Shown: positions 24,311 through 32,174 of the stretch, piece after piece
How the letters are laid out: every line of letters begins with the position of its first letter
Numbering within the stretch: the first letter of the stretch is position 1
NCBI GenBank assembly: GCA_902776665.1
Contig: CACYQZ010000004.1
Location: forward strand, 82,370-146,369
Direction: 5' to 3'
DNA length: 64,000 nt
DNA from: an uncultured Prevotellaceae bacterium
Lineage (GTDB): Bacteria > Bacteroidota > Bacteroidia > Bacteroidales > Bacteroidaceae
The notes under the pieces: model-generated
What the model was told of the DNA's origin: nothing
The model's input: only the letters and a program-made list of their open reading frames with translations
Database searches by the model: none
Program-made: the position numbers and the translations under genes

Positions 24311-26038
24311 TTATTTGGATTGGGAATAAATATATACTTGTTCTGATGGCGTAATTCCAAAAATTGAATAGACGACCTTATCCAAACGTCGTTGTTGTTC
24401 TTCCGAATAATCGGACAATTGGAATGTTGTTACCAAATCACTTAGTTCTCTATCTTGATCAACAGTTAGTTTTGGGAAAGGTAATGACTGTAGATTTCCT
24501 TTTAAAACTTTTATATCAGAGAACTTCATAGTGTAATAATAATGGTATAGTGTGGAGTTCAAGAGTGCGGCCACACTTTTTACAGTTATACCATCTATTT
24601 CAGGTATCAAGATGTTGGCACTGTTCAGGCACAAACATTGTTTGTCATCATAAGCGACAATAGGATATTTTGCAATAAACCTGTATATCAATTTCTCTGG
24701 CGCTCTAAAATATTCTGTTTTGGCACATTGCTGGAAGGTCTCTGGCGCAAAGAGAATATATGACGATACTTCTTTTAGTGAAAATGGTCTCACCTGTTTG
24801 CCTGTATATACAGGCTCTAAACCAGGTTCAACTTCTTTCTTTACTTTGTTTTTATTGTCACCAGTCACTATTCCAAGTGCCCATAGACTGTGCGTCAAAT
24901 CATCATGTCTAAAAGATTCCATTTTGTGTATAATGGATTCATCCAACGTATTCATTTTGTCTGTAACGATATTCGCAGAAGGATATTCTGTTTTTGATAT
25001 CTGTATGTTTGTTTGCGTCTCACCATTCCTAACACAATAGTTTTGTTCATCAACTCGACCAATAGAAAGCTTTATACTAAAGAAGTCTGTATAGACTCCA
25101 TCAAATCGGTTGTTGTACAAGTCTATTTGATGAATAGTAGTCGAAGCCAGTAAGAATTCTCGCATATCGCTATGCGTCTTAATTTTTAACAAAGAAGTTG
25201 GAAGTAAGAAATAAAGCACACCAGTTTTTTTTAGATGATTGAGGGCCTCCACTATAAACATAGATGCTCTTTCTTTTGACTTTATATGAGGGTAATTTCG
25301 CGCATAATCTCCAGCTTTGTCTGCACCCCATGGCGGATTTGTATAAATATTATCAAACCTTAATGGAATGTTTTGTGTTATATTCACAAACAAATCCTGT
25401 TTTAGAAAATCAATACAATATATTTGGGGCGTAAAAACAAAATCTGAATACTTGGCAAGTAAATTTGCTGATGCGAGCATCACAGCTATAGGATTGATGT
25501 CGAAGCCATAGAGATTTGTAGGATTCTTCGTTGAAACTTTTAAAAGGAAGGCACCACTACCACAACAGGGGTCCAATAGTGTTTCATCATCTTTAAGTAT
25601 CTTGTCCCCCAACATATACTCTACAACGTTTTGACTCGTATAATATTGCCCTGTAATATTACGTTCTCCTTCAGTTATCAGCGACTGGTAAATAAACCCC
25701 AAGATATCTTCTTTTGAATCCCAAATATATTCAGGAACAGATATGTCGACAAGTTCCATGTCGTGATAAGTGTTCAAAAAGTTGCGAACATGAGCTTTAT
25801 GGATAATTCCTTTATTTGTCAGCAACGAGATGACCAATGAGTACATAATATACTCAACGGGGTTATTCAATTTTAAAACTATAGAAAGGAGCTTGTTGGC
25901 ATCATCATTATTTACATAACTATTAGCCACAATGCGTTTGGCGGATTTTGTTTTATTCGCCCTTTTTGTTAGTTTGTGTTCGGAATCACTCTTTAATTTT
26001 TTCCAATTATATGCGGTTGCTTTACTAATCGATAACAT
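24311..26038 (-). CDS. Gamma-class N6-adenine DNA methyltransferase with N-terminal HTH
   Basis: 575 residues. The start LSISKATAYNWKKLKSDSE looks like a helix-turn-helix. GQYYTSQNVVEYML (130-143) leads to motif I DPCCGSGAFLL (156-166), then motif IV NPPWG (234-238), the gamma-class order seen in M.TaqI and type I/IIG modification enzymes. The C-terminal 250 residues (LKEVSSYILFAP; ALLNSTLYHYYY; LKGNLQSLPFPKL) look like a TaqI-type target recognition domain. No nuclease motif is visible, so cleavage falls to the neighbour. First gene of the operon, 6 bases before the endonuclease; the HTH might give autoregulation. Confidence 0.88.
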   Translation of the reverse strand: MLSISKATAYNWKKLKSDSEHKLTKRANKTKSAKRIVANSYVNNDDANKLLSIVLKLNNPVEYIMYSLVISLLTNKGIIHKAHVRNFLNTYHDMELVDISVPEYIWDSKEDILGFIYQSLITEGERNITGQYYTSQNVVEYMLGDKILKDDETLLDPCCGSGAFLLKVSTKNPTNLYGFDINPIAVMLASANLLAKYSDFVFTPQIYCIDFLKQDLFVNITQNIPLRFDNIYTNPPWGADKAGDYARNYPHIKSKERASMFIVEALNHLKKTGVLYFLLPTSLLKIKTHSDMREFLLASTTIHQIDLYNNRFDGVYTDFFSIKLSIGRVDEQNYCVRNGETQTNIQISKTEYPSANIVTDKMNTLDESIIHKMESFRHDDLTHSLWALGIVTGDNKNKVKKEVEPGLEPVYTGKQVRPFSLKEVSSYILFAPETFQQCAKTEYFRAPEKLIYRFIAKYPIVAYDDKQCLCLNSANILIPEIDGITVKSVAALLNSTLYHYYYTMKFSDIKVLKGNLQSLPFPKLTVDQDRELSDLVTTFQLSDYSEEQQRRLDKVVYSIFGITPSEQVYIYSQSK

Positions 26039-26085
26039 TTACTTTTGATATTTGTATTCGTCTAATATTTACCAAATTTCGACCA

Positions 26086-26114
26086 CAAAGATAAAAAAAT
26101 AATCGTAAAACAAA
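26086..26114 (-). promoter_or_regulatory. Promoter of the restriction-modification operon
   Basis: Minus strand TATCTTTG (26093-26086) fits TAnnTTTG; TTTG at 26114-26111 gives a 17-base spacer, a bit short. The ATG is at 26038. Confidence 0.5.
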
Positions 26115-26288
26115 GTATTATGTTGCGATTTTCTGCAAAAATTTATGTATTTTTCTGTAAAAAGGCGATTTTTGGCAAGCCAAATGCTACTTTATTCATT
26201 TCATTTATGTTGTCATCAAATACAAGAAATCGATTTTTTCGCGATATGGCAAAATTTTTCCGTCATTTTTCAAAAAATCGCGTGTTTT

Positions 26289-26320
26289 TTTGGAAATATC
26301 TCGAAAAACCACTAACTTCG
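26289..26320 (+). promoter_or_regulatory. Promoter of cutC
   Basis: TTTG (26289-26292), 20-base spacer, TAACTTCG (26313-26320, one mismatch to TAnnTTTG), 30 bases before the ATG at 26351. Confidence 0.6.
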
Positions 26321-26350
26321 CGACAGTATTTTTCCAAAGAAAAAATTTTT

Positions 26351-27160
26351 ATGTCGGAAACGATGATTTCGAAATTTCAATTTGAGGTCTGCGCGAACAG
26401 CGTGGAGAGTTGCAGGGCGGCACAGTTGGGCGGTGCCGACCGCGTAGAGTTGTGTGCGGGGATTCCCGAGGGTGGAACGACGCCGTCGTATGGCGAAATC
26501 AAGCAGGCGCGGCGCGTGCTCGACGAGGGTGCGGCGCAGGGTTTGAAAGCGACTCGCCTGCACGTGATTATCCGTCCGCGAGGCGGCGATTTCCTGTATT
26601 CCGAATGGGAGTTGGAACGAATGGCGGAAGACATTCGGATTTGCCGTGAACTGGGTGCCGACGGTGTTGTTTTCGGCTGTTTGCGACCCGACGGTTCGCT
26701 CGATACCGAGGCTAACGCCCGACTGTTGGAAGCCACCCAACACCCAACACCCAACACCCAACACCCAGCAATTACCTTCCACCGCGCTTTCGACCGCTGC
26801 GCCCATCCCGAACAGGCTTTGGAAGAGTTGATTTCACAGGGTTTCGACCGAATTTTGACCTCTGGTCAGCAACCGACGGCCCTCGAAGGCATCGATTTGC
26901 TCAAAAAACTGCACGAGCAGGCCGCTGGTCGCATCAAAATCTTGGCAGGTTGCGGCGTAAACGAGGAAAATATCCGAAAAATCCACGAGGCGACGGGTGT
27001 CACGGAGTTTCATTTTTCGGCTCGCGAATCGCGAAAAAGTCAGATGATTTTCGCTAATCCCGACGTGTATATGGGTGCGAAGGGAGCCGACGAAGACACA
27101 ATTCTCGTCACCTCGGCCGAGCGCGTCCGCGCAACCATCGAACAGTTGGAAAAATTATAG
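26351..27160 (+). CDS. cutC: CutC family protein with in-frame repeat insertion
   Basis: 269 residues from MSETMISKFQFEVCANSVES. The CutC TIM-barrel motifs are clear: GADRVELCAGIPEGGTTPS, HVIIRPRGGDFLYS, ITFHRAFD and ILTSGQ. The family is annotated as copper homeostasis, though a direct copper role is debated. Between ARLLEA and AITFHRAF there is [11 protein letters not shown], encoded by five 7-base units (26734-26768). The frame is kept, and the insertion sits just before a core barrel strand, where a surface loop is expected. Its stop overlaps that of convergent waaA by 6 bases. Confidence 0.92.
   Translation: MSETMISKFQFEVCANSVESCRAAQLGGADRVELCAGIPEGGTTPSYGEIKQARRVLDEGAAQGLKATRLHVIIRPRGGDFLYSEWELERMAEDIRICRELGADGVVFGCLRPDGSLDTEANARLLEATQHPTPNTQHPAITFHRAFDRCAHPEQALEELISQGFDRILTSGQQPTALEGIDLLKKLHEQAAGRIKILAGCGVNEENIRKIHEATGVTEFHFSARESRKSQMIFANPDVYMGAKGADEDTILVTSAERVRATIEQLEKL
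26734..26768. repeat. 7-base tandem array inside cutC
   Basis: Five units cacccaa (last cacccag). It reads in frame as [10 protein letters not shown], the same unit as in pgi but on the opposite genome strand, coding-strand aligned. Confidence 0.9.
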
Positions 27161-28423
27161 TTTCAGATACGAGAAAATGCGCTCGGTAGCCCCAGAACGG
27201 CGACTGACACATTCGGCAGCGGCCTCTCCACGGGTTTTCACGGCTTGTGCGTCGGTTGCAAATTGGTTCATGCTGTTGGCGAAGTCGTCGTAACTGGTGA
27301 TTTCGATGCCGCCACCACATTCTTTCAGTTCCTGCGCCTCCATGAACCGCTGGTTGTTCGGGCCGAAGAACACGGGCTTGCCCCAGACTGCCGCCTCCAC
27401 AACATTGTGGATGCCCACGCCAAAACCTCCGCCGACGTAGCAAACGGTGGCGTAGCGGTAGATGCTCGACAGGAGGCCGAAGCAGTCCACCACAAGAACA
27501 TCGGCGTTGCGTAAATCGCTGATATTACTTGGAAATTCGCCTATGACACTCGTATAACGCACCACTTTGCGGTTTTTCAGATGTAAATTTATCTGCTGTA
27601 AATGGCTTTCATCAATGACATGTGGCGCAATGATTAATTTCCATTCAGGGTGACGGCCATTGAAATATCGGAGGAAAATTTCTTCATCGGGCGGCCACGA
27701 GGAGCCTGCGACGAAAATTTGTGGAGTGTGGAGTGTGGAGTGTGAAGTGTTGTCGGAAATAAATTGCTCGATGATGGGCAAATCTTTCGCTGCTTCCTTG
27801 ATTTGCAACACCCTATCGAACCGCGTGTCGCCAACAACATCGACATTGTGGATGCCGAGCGTGGCCAACAACTCGCGACTTTGCTCGTTTTGCACGAAAA
27901 ATCGCGTGAAACACTTCAAAACACGGCCATACTGCCGTCCGTACCAACGGAAAAAGACCTGATTCGGACGGAAAATCGACGACACGCTATAGACGGGCAC
28001 GCCGCGATGCTTCAGAATATGGAGATAATTGTACCAAAACTCGTACTTGATGAAAAATGCCATCACGGGACGCACCGCACGCAGGAATCGACGGGCATTG
28101 CCGACGGTGTCGAGCGGCAGGTAGCAGACGATGTCGGCACCCTCGTAGTTCTTGCGAACCTCGTAGCCCGAGGGCGAGAAAAACGTCAGCAAAATTTTGT
28201 ATTCGGGATGGTCGCGACGCAGCCGTTCCATCAGCGGACGACCCTGTTCGAACTCGCCGAGCGAGGCCGCGTGGAACCACACATATTGCGCCTGCGGATC
28301 GACCTTTTCCTTGAGCGTCTGAACCGCCTCGCGCTCGCCACGCCACATTTTGCGAACTTTCTCGTTGAACAGACTCACAATGGCGACACCGCAGGAATAG
28401 CAGAAAATGATAAAGTTATACAT
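27155..28423 (-). CDS. waaA: 3-deoxy-D-manno-octulosonic acid transferase WaaA (KdtA)
   Basis: About 422 residues from MYNFIIFCYSCGVAIVSLF, an N-terminal membrane anchor. The Kdo-transferase signature follows: WFHAASLGEFEQGRPL and LLTFFSPSGYEV, with IKYEFWYNYL and the glycosyltransferase acceptor GIHNVVEAAVWGKPVFFGPNNQ near the C-terminus. It adds Kdo to lipid A precursor on the inner membrane. FISDNTSHSTLHTPQIFVAG contains an in-frame 7-base array product (HSTLHTP). gltX ends 12 bases upstream across a G-rich element, so the pair is probably co-transcribed. Confidence 0.94.
   Translation of the reverse strand: MYNFIIFCYSCGVAIVSLFNEKVRKMWRGEREAVQTLKEKVDPQAQYVWFHAASLGEFEQGRPLMERLRRDHPEYKILLTFFSPSGYEVRKNYEGADIVCYLPLDTVGNARRFLRAVRPVMAFFIKYEFWYNYLHILKHRGVPVYSVSSIFRPNQVFFRWYGRQYGRVLKCFTRFFVQNEQSRELLATLGIHNVDVVGDTRFDRVLQIKEAAKDLPIIEQFISDNTSHSTLHTPQIFVAGSSWPPDEEIFLRYFNGRHPEWKLIIAPHVIDESHLQQINLHLKNRKVVRYTSVIGEFPSNISDLRNADVLVVDCFGLLSSIYRYATVCYVGGGFGVGIHNVVEAAVWGKPVFFGPNNQRFMEAQELKECGGGIEITSYDDFANSMNQFATDAQAVKTRGEAAAECVSRRSGATERIFSYLKL
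27721..27748. repeat. 7-base tandem array inside waaA
   Basis: Four units gtggagt (last gtgaagt). On the coding strand it gives SHSTLHTP between conserved Kdo transferase segments. Confidence 0.85.
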
Positions 28424-28452
28424 AAAGCCCCCCAACTACCCCCGAGGGGCTT
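28424..28452. repeat. G/C-rich element at the gltX/waaA junction
   Basis: aaagccccccaactaccccc followed by gaggggcttc. It can pair as GAAGCCCC with GGGGCTTT on RNA and supplies the last gltX codons (EAPRG) and stop. It resembles the G-rich elements near purH and in rlmN. Confidence 0.6.
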
Positions 28453-29965
28453 CAATCATTTCAATCGCACGACGCATCCGACGCAACGTTTCTTCCTTGC
28501 CGAGGAACGCCGAAATATCGAACATTCCGGGGCCTTTTCCCTCGCCGACAAGCGTCAGTCGCCACGCATTCATCACGTTGCCGAGGCCGTAGCCCTTCTG
28601 CTCCACCCAATCGTGGACGATGCGCTCCTGATTTTCGAGCGAGAAATCGTCGATTCCTTCGAGCAAATCGGCCAATTCGGCCATCACCTGCGGTGAATTT
28701 TCCTTCCAACGCTTTTTCACGGTCTTTTCGTCGTATTCCAACGGTGGAATGAAGAAGAACGAGCACAACGGCCACAGTTCGTGGACGAAACTGACGCGGT
28801 CTTTCATCATACGAACGACCTCCGTGATGCGCTCAAACGATTCATCGACGCCATTGTTAGCGACAATCGGTGCAAAAAGTTCGGCGATTTCCTCGTCGGA
28901 CTTCCGCAAAATATACTCGTGGTTGAACCACATTCCCTTTTGATAGTCGAATTTCGCACCCGATTTCGAGCACCGCGAAATGTCGAAAGCCTTCACGAGT
29001 TCGTCGAGCGAGAAAATTTCCTGTTCAGTGCCCGGATTCCAACCCAAAAGTGCCAAGAAATTCACGACCGCCTCGGGGAAATAGCCGCTTTCGCGATAGC
29101 CGCTCGACACCTCGTCGGTCTTTGGGTCGTGCCATTCGAGCGGGAACACGGGGAAGCCCAACCGGTCACCGTCGCGCTTCGAGAGTTTGCCCTTTCCTTC
29201 GGGTTTCAACAGCAGTGGCAGATGGGCAAACATCGGCATTGAATTCTGCCAACCGAGTGCCTCGTAGAGCAGCACGTGGAGCGGTGCCGACGGCAACCAT
29301 TCCTCGCCACGAATCACGTGGGAAATCTCCATCAGATGGTCATCGACGATGTTCGCCAAGTGGTAGGTCGGCAGTTCGTCGGCACTTTTGTAAAGCACTT
29401 TGTCGTCCAAAATGTCGCTTTTGACGCGCACTTCGCCGCGAATCATGTCATTGACCACGATTTCACGTCCAGGTTCGACCTTGAATCGCACGACATACTG
29501 ATGTCCGTCTTCAATCAGTCGGGCGACCTCCTCGACGGGCATCGTCAGCGAGTTGCGCATCGACATTCGCGTCGAAGCGTCGTACTGGAAATTCTGGATT
29601 TCCTGCCGTTTTTGTTCGAGTTCCTCGGGCGTGTCGAAAGCGATGTAGGCACGGTTCGCACCCAGCAGCCGATCGACGTAAATCTTATAGATTCCACGCC
29701 GCTCGCTCTGGCGGTAGGGACCGTATTCGCCGCCGTAGGAAACACCCTCGTCGAACTCGATGCCGAGCCAGTGGAAAGCCTCGATGATGTAATCCTCGGC
29801 ACCCTCCACGAAGCGCGCCGAATCGGTGTCTTCGATGCGGAAAACGAACTCGCCGCCGTGTTTGCGGGCGAAAAGGTAATTATACAACGCGGTACGAACG
29901 CCGCCGATGTGCAATGGTCCTGTCGGACTGGGCGCAAAACGCACCCGAACATGTCTGTTTTCCAT
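28436..29965 (-). CDS. gltX: Glutamyl-tRNA synthetase
   Basis: 509 residues. The HIGH-type motif is [20 protein letters not shown] (residues 10-29) and the KMSKS-type motif is [11 protein letters not shown]. Class I synthetase charging tRNA-Glu (and possibly tRNA-Gln when GatCAB is used; not visible here). The C-terminal anticodon-binding part is present ([20 protein letters not shown]). The last residues come from the G-rich element. A TAATTTTG box lies at 30004-29997, about 32 bases before the ATG. Confidence 0.96.
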   Translation of the reverse strand: MENRHVRVRFAPSPTGPLHIGGVRTALYNYLFARKHGGEFVFRIEDTDSARFVEGAEDYIIEAFHWLGIEFDEGVSYGGEYGPYRQSERRGIYKIYVDRLLGANRAYIAFDTPEELEQKRQEIQNFQYDASTRMSMRNSLTMPVEEVARLIEDGHQYVVRFKVEPGREIVVNDMIRGEVRVKSDILDDKVLYKSADELPTYHLANIVDDHLMEISHVIRGEEWLPSAPLHVLLYEALGWQNSMPMFAHLPLLLKPEGKGKLSKRDGDRLGFPVFPLEWHDPKTDEVSSGYRESGYFPEAVVNFLALLGWNPGTEQEIFSLDELVKAFDISRCSKSGAKFDYQKGMWFNHEYILRKSDEEIAELFAPIVANNGVDESFERITEVVRMMKDRVSFVHELWPLCSFFFIPPLEYDEKTVKKRWKENSPQVMAELADLLEGIDDFSLENQERIVHDWVEQKGYGLGNVMNAWRLTLVGEGKGPGMFDISAFLGKEETLRRMRRAIEMIEAPRG

Positions 29966-30074
29966 CTGAAAATGATGATATTTCTAAAATTTTGTGCAAA
30001 ATTACGAATATTTTTTGAGTTTAACGTATTTTTTTTGTATTTTCGCAGTTGAATTGAAAACTACTTGGAAAAAA

Positions 30075-32174
30075 ATGGAAAAAACGGATCAAAAACAAGC
30101 CACGAAAAGTCGCCATTTTTTGACGCGCGGACTCATCATCGCCACCACCATTTTGCTCATTGTCTGGTTTCTGCCACGCGAAGAGGGACAAATGTTCCAC
30201 TATGGCGTCGGACGGCCTTGGACGTCGGGTTCGGTCATTGCGAAATTCGACTTTCCCATCTACAAAAGCGAAGAGGTCATCGTACACGAACAGGACTCGC
30301 TCAAAAACCAGTTCCAGCCCTATTACAACTACGACACCGACGTGGAAAAGCGGATGGAGGAAAAGTTCCTGAAAGATTTCTCGGCAGGACTTCCGGGACT
30401 TCCCATGGCTTATAAAAGCATGGTTTACAGCCAGTTAAACCGACTTTATCAGGCTGGAATCATGAATACACCCGAATACAACATTCTGGTGAAAGACACG
30501 ACGAACATGCTGCGCTTGGTGACAGGAAAACAGGCGCAAAGTCTGGCCATCGGCGACGTTTTTTCGACCCTTTCGGCCTACGAAACGCTTTTCCAAGACC
30601 CGCAACTGGCCTCGCAGCGCCAACTTCTTCAAAAATGCAACCTCAACGAATACATTGAACCCAACCTTATCTACGACAAGGAGCGTAGCGAAGCCGAGTT
30701 GGCCGACCTGCTGTCGAGCATTCCCATCGCCAGCGGCATGGTGCTGACAGGACAGAAAATCATCGACCGAGGCGAAATCGTCGATGAACAGACGGCCCGC
30801 GTCCTTGAGTCGTTCGAGCGCGAGATGAAACGGCGCAACGCATCGGAAAACGAGATTACCAGCACAACCGTCGGACAATTCATTTTCGTCGCCGTGATGG
30901 TGCTGTTTTTCACGATTTACCTCTGGCTTTTCCGCCGCGACTATTTCGAGAAACCGCGTTCCATCATGATGCTCTACGCACTCATCACGATTTTCCCGAT
31001 ACTCGTTTCGCTCATGGTGAAAAACAACCTGATGAGCGTCTATATTCTGCCCTTCGCCATGATTCCGATGTTCGTCCGCGTGTTCATGGATTCGCGCACC
31101 GCCTTCATCACCCACGCCGTGACGATGCTGATTTGCGCCTCGGCAGTGAAATATCAATATGAGTTCATCATCGTGCAACTTGTCGCCGGACTTGCCGCCA
31201 TCTATTCACTGCGCGACCTTTCGAGCCGTGCACAAGTCTTCAAGACGGCGATTCTCGTCACCATCGCCAGCGCCATCATCTTCTTCGGACTGCAACTCAT
31301 GCAGACCAACATCGTGCTGAACATCGACACCGACATGTACGTCTATTTCATCATGAACGGTGTTCTGCTCTTGCTGGCCTATCCGCTGATGTACGTCATC
31401 GAGCGCACCTTCGGCTTCACTTCGAATGTCACGCTTTTTGAACTTTCTAACACGAACAAGGGCTTGCTGCGCGACCTCAGCGAAGTGGCACCCGGCACGT
31501 TCCAGCACTCGATTACCGTCGGAAATCTGGCTGCCGAAATCGCCAACCGAATCGAAGCCAACAGCCTGCTCGTGCGTACTGGCGGACTTTACCACGACAT
31601 CGGAAAAATGGCGAATCCCGTCTTTTTCACCGAGAATCAGGCGACAGTGAATCCGCACGACAATATGCCCTACACCGAGAGCGCCCGCATCGTCATCAGC
31701 CACGTCACCGAGGGCTTGAAAATGGCGGAAAAGGCCAATCTGCCGGCCATCATCAAGAATTTCATCCTCACCCACCACGGTCACGGACTTGCGAAATATT
31801 TTTACATCAAGGAGCAAAACGAACACCCCGACGAGGAAATCGACAAAGCGCCTTTCACCTATCCAGGACCGAATCCTTTTACACGCGAACAGGCGATTCT
31901 GATTATGGCCGACGCGGTCGAGGCGGCCTCGCGGTCGTTGCCCGAATACACCGAGGAGAGCATCACGAACCTCGTCGAGCGCATCATCGATTCGCAACTG
32001 GCCGATGGCTATTTCCGCGAGTGTCCCATCACGTTCCGCGACATTTCCCTCGCCAAACAAACGCTGATAGAACGCCTGAAAAACATTTACCACACGCGCA
32101 TCAGCTACCCCGAATTGCAGAAAAACGAGGAGGAAGTGGTGGAGGAAACGAGCGAAAAGGAAGAAATCGACTGA
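30075..32174 (+). CDS. 7TM-HD family membrane phosphodiesterase (PgpH/YqfF-like)
   Basis: 699 residues from MEKTDQKQATKSR. One membrane segment (LIIATTILLIVWFL) is followed by a periplasmic 7TMR-HDED-type domain (about 45-265), a run of about seven membrane segments (about 270-460), then a cytoplasmic HD domain (FQHSITVGNLAAEIANRI; GGLYHDIGKM with the His-Asp; ILTHHGHGLAKYF). In PgpH this domain hydrolyses c-di-AMP. The in-frame ATG at 29994 is rejected because it overlaps the probable promoter region (gtattttcgcag). The stop at 32174 directly abuts the priA stop. Confidence 0.9.
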   Translation: MEKTDQKQATKSRHFLTRGLIIATTILLIVWFLPREEGQMFHYGVGRPWTSGSVIAKFDFPIYKSEEVIVHEQDSLKNQFQPYYNYDTDVEKRMEEKFLKDFSAGLPGLPMAYKSMVYSQLNRLYQAGIMNTPEYNILVKDTTNMLRLVTGKQAQSLAIGDVFSTLSAYETLFQDPQLASQRQLLQKCNLNEYIEPNLIYDKERSEAELADLLSSIPIASGMVLTGQKIIDRGEIVDEQTARVLESFEREMKRRNASENEITSTTVGQFIFVAVMVLFFTIYLWLFRRDYFEKPRSIMMLYALITIFPILVSLMVKNNLMSVYILPFAMIPMFVRVFMDSRTAFITHAVTMLICASAVKYQYEFIIVQLVAGLAAIYSLRDLSSRAQVFKTAILVTIASAIIFFGLQLMQTNIVLNIDTDMYVYFIMNGVLLLLAYPLMYVIERTFGFTSNVTLFELSNTNKGLLRDLSEVAPGTFQHSITVGNLAAEIANRIEANSLLVRTGGLYHDIGKMANPVFFTENQATVNPHDNMPYTESARIVISHVTEGLKMAEKANLPAIIKNFILTHHGHGLAKYFYIKEQNEHPDEEIDKAPFTYPGPNPFTREQAILIMADAVEAASRSLPEYTEESITNLVERIIDSQLADGYFRECPITFRDISLAKQTLIERLKNIYHTRISYPELQKNEEEVVEETSEKEEID

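Larger units (their letters stand above)
26039..26350. other. AT-rich divergent spacer between the restriction-modification island and cutC
   Basis: About 310 bases, strongly AT-rich. An open stretch continues cutC upstream to 26120, but its translation (many Phe, Lys, Asn) shows no family and it lies before the likely cutC promoter. It holds the two promoter candidates listed separately; nothing else is evident. Confidence 0.7.

Noticed and set aside
26120-26350. N-terminal extension of CutC starting at 26120
   Set aside because: Low-complexity Phe/Lys/Asn translation without homology, lying upstream of a good promoter at 26289-26320; MSETM at 26351 starts the conserved domain.
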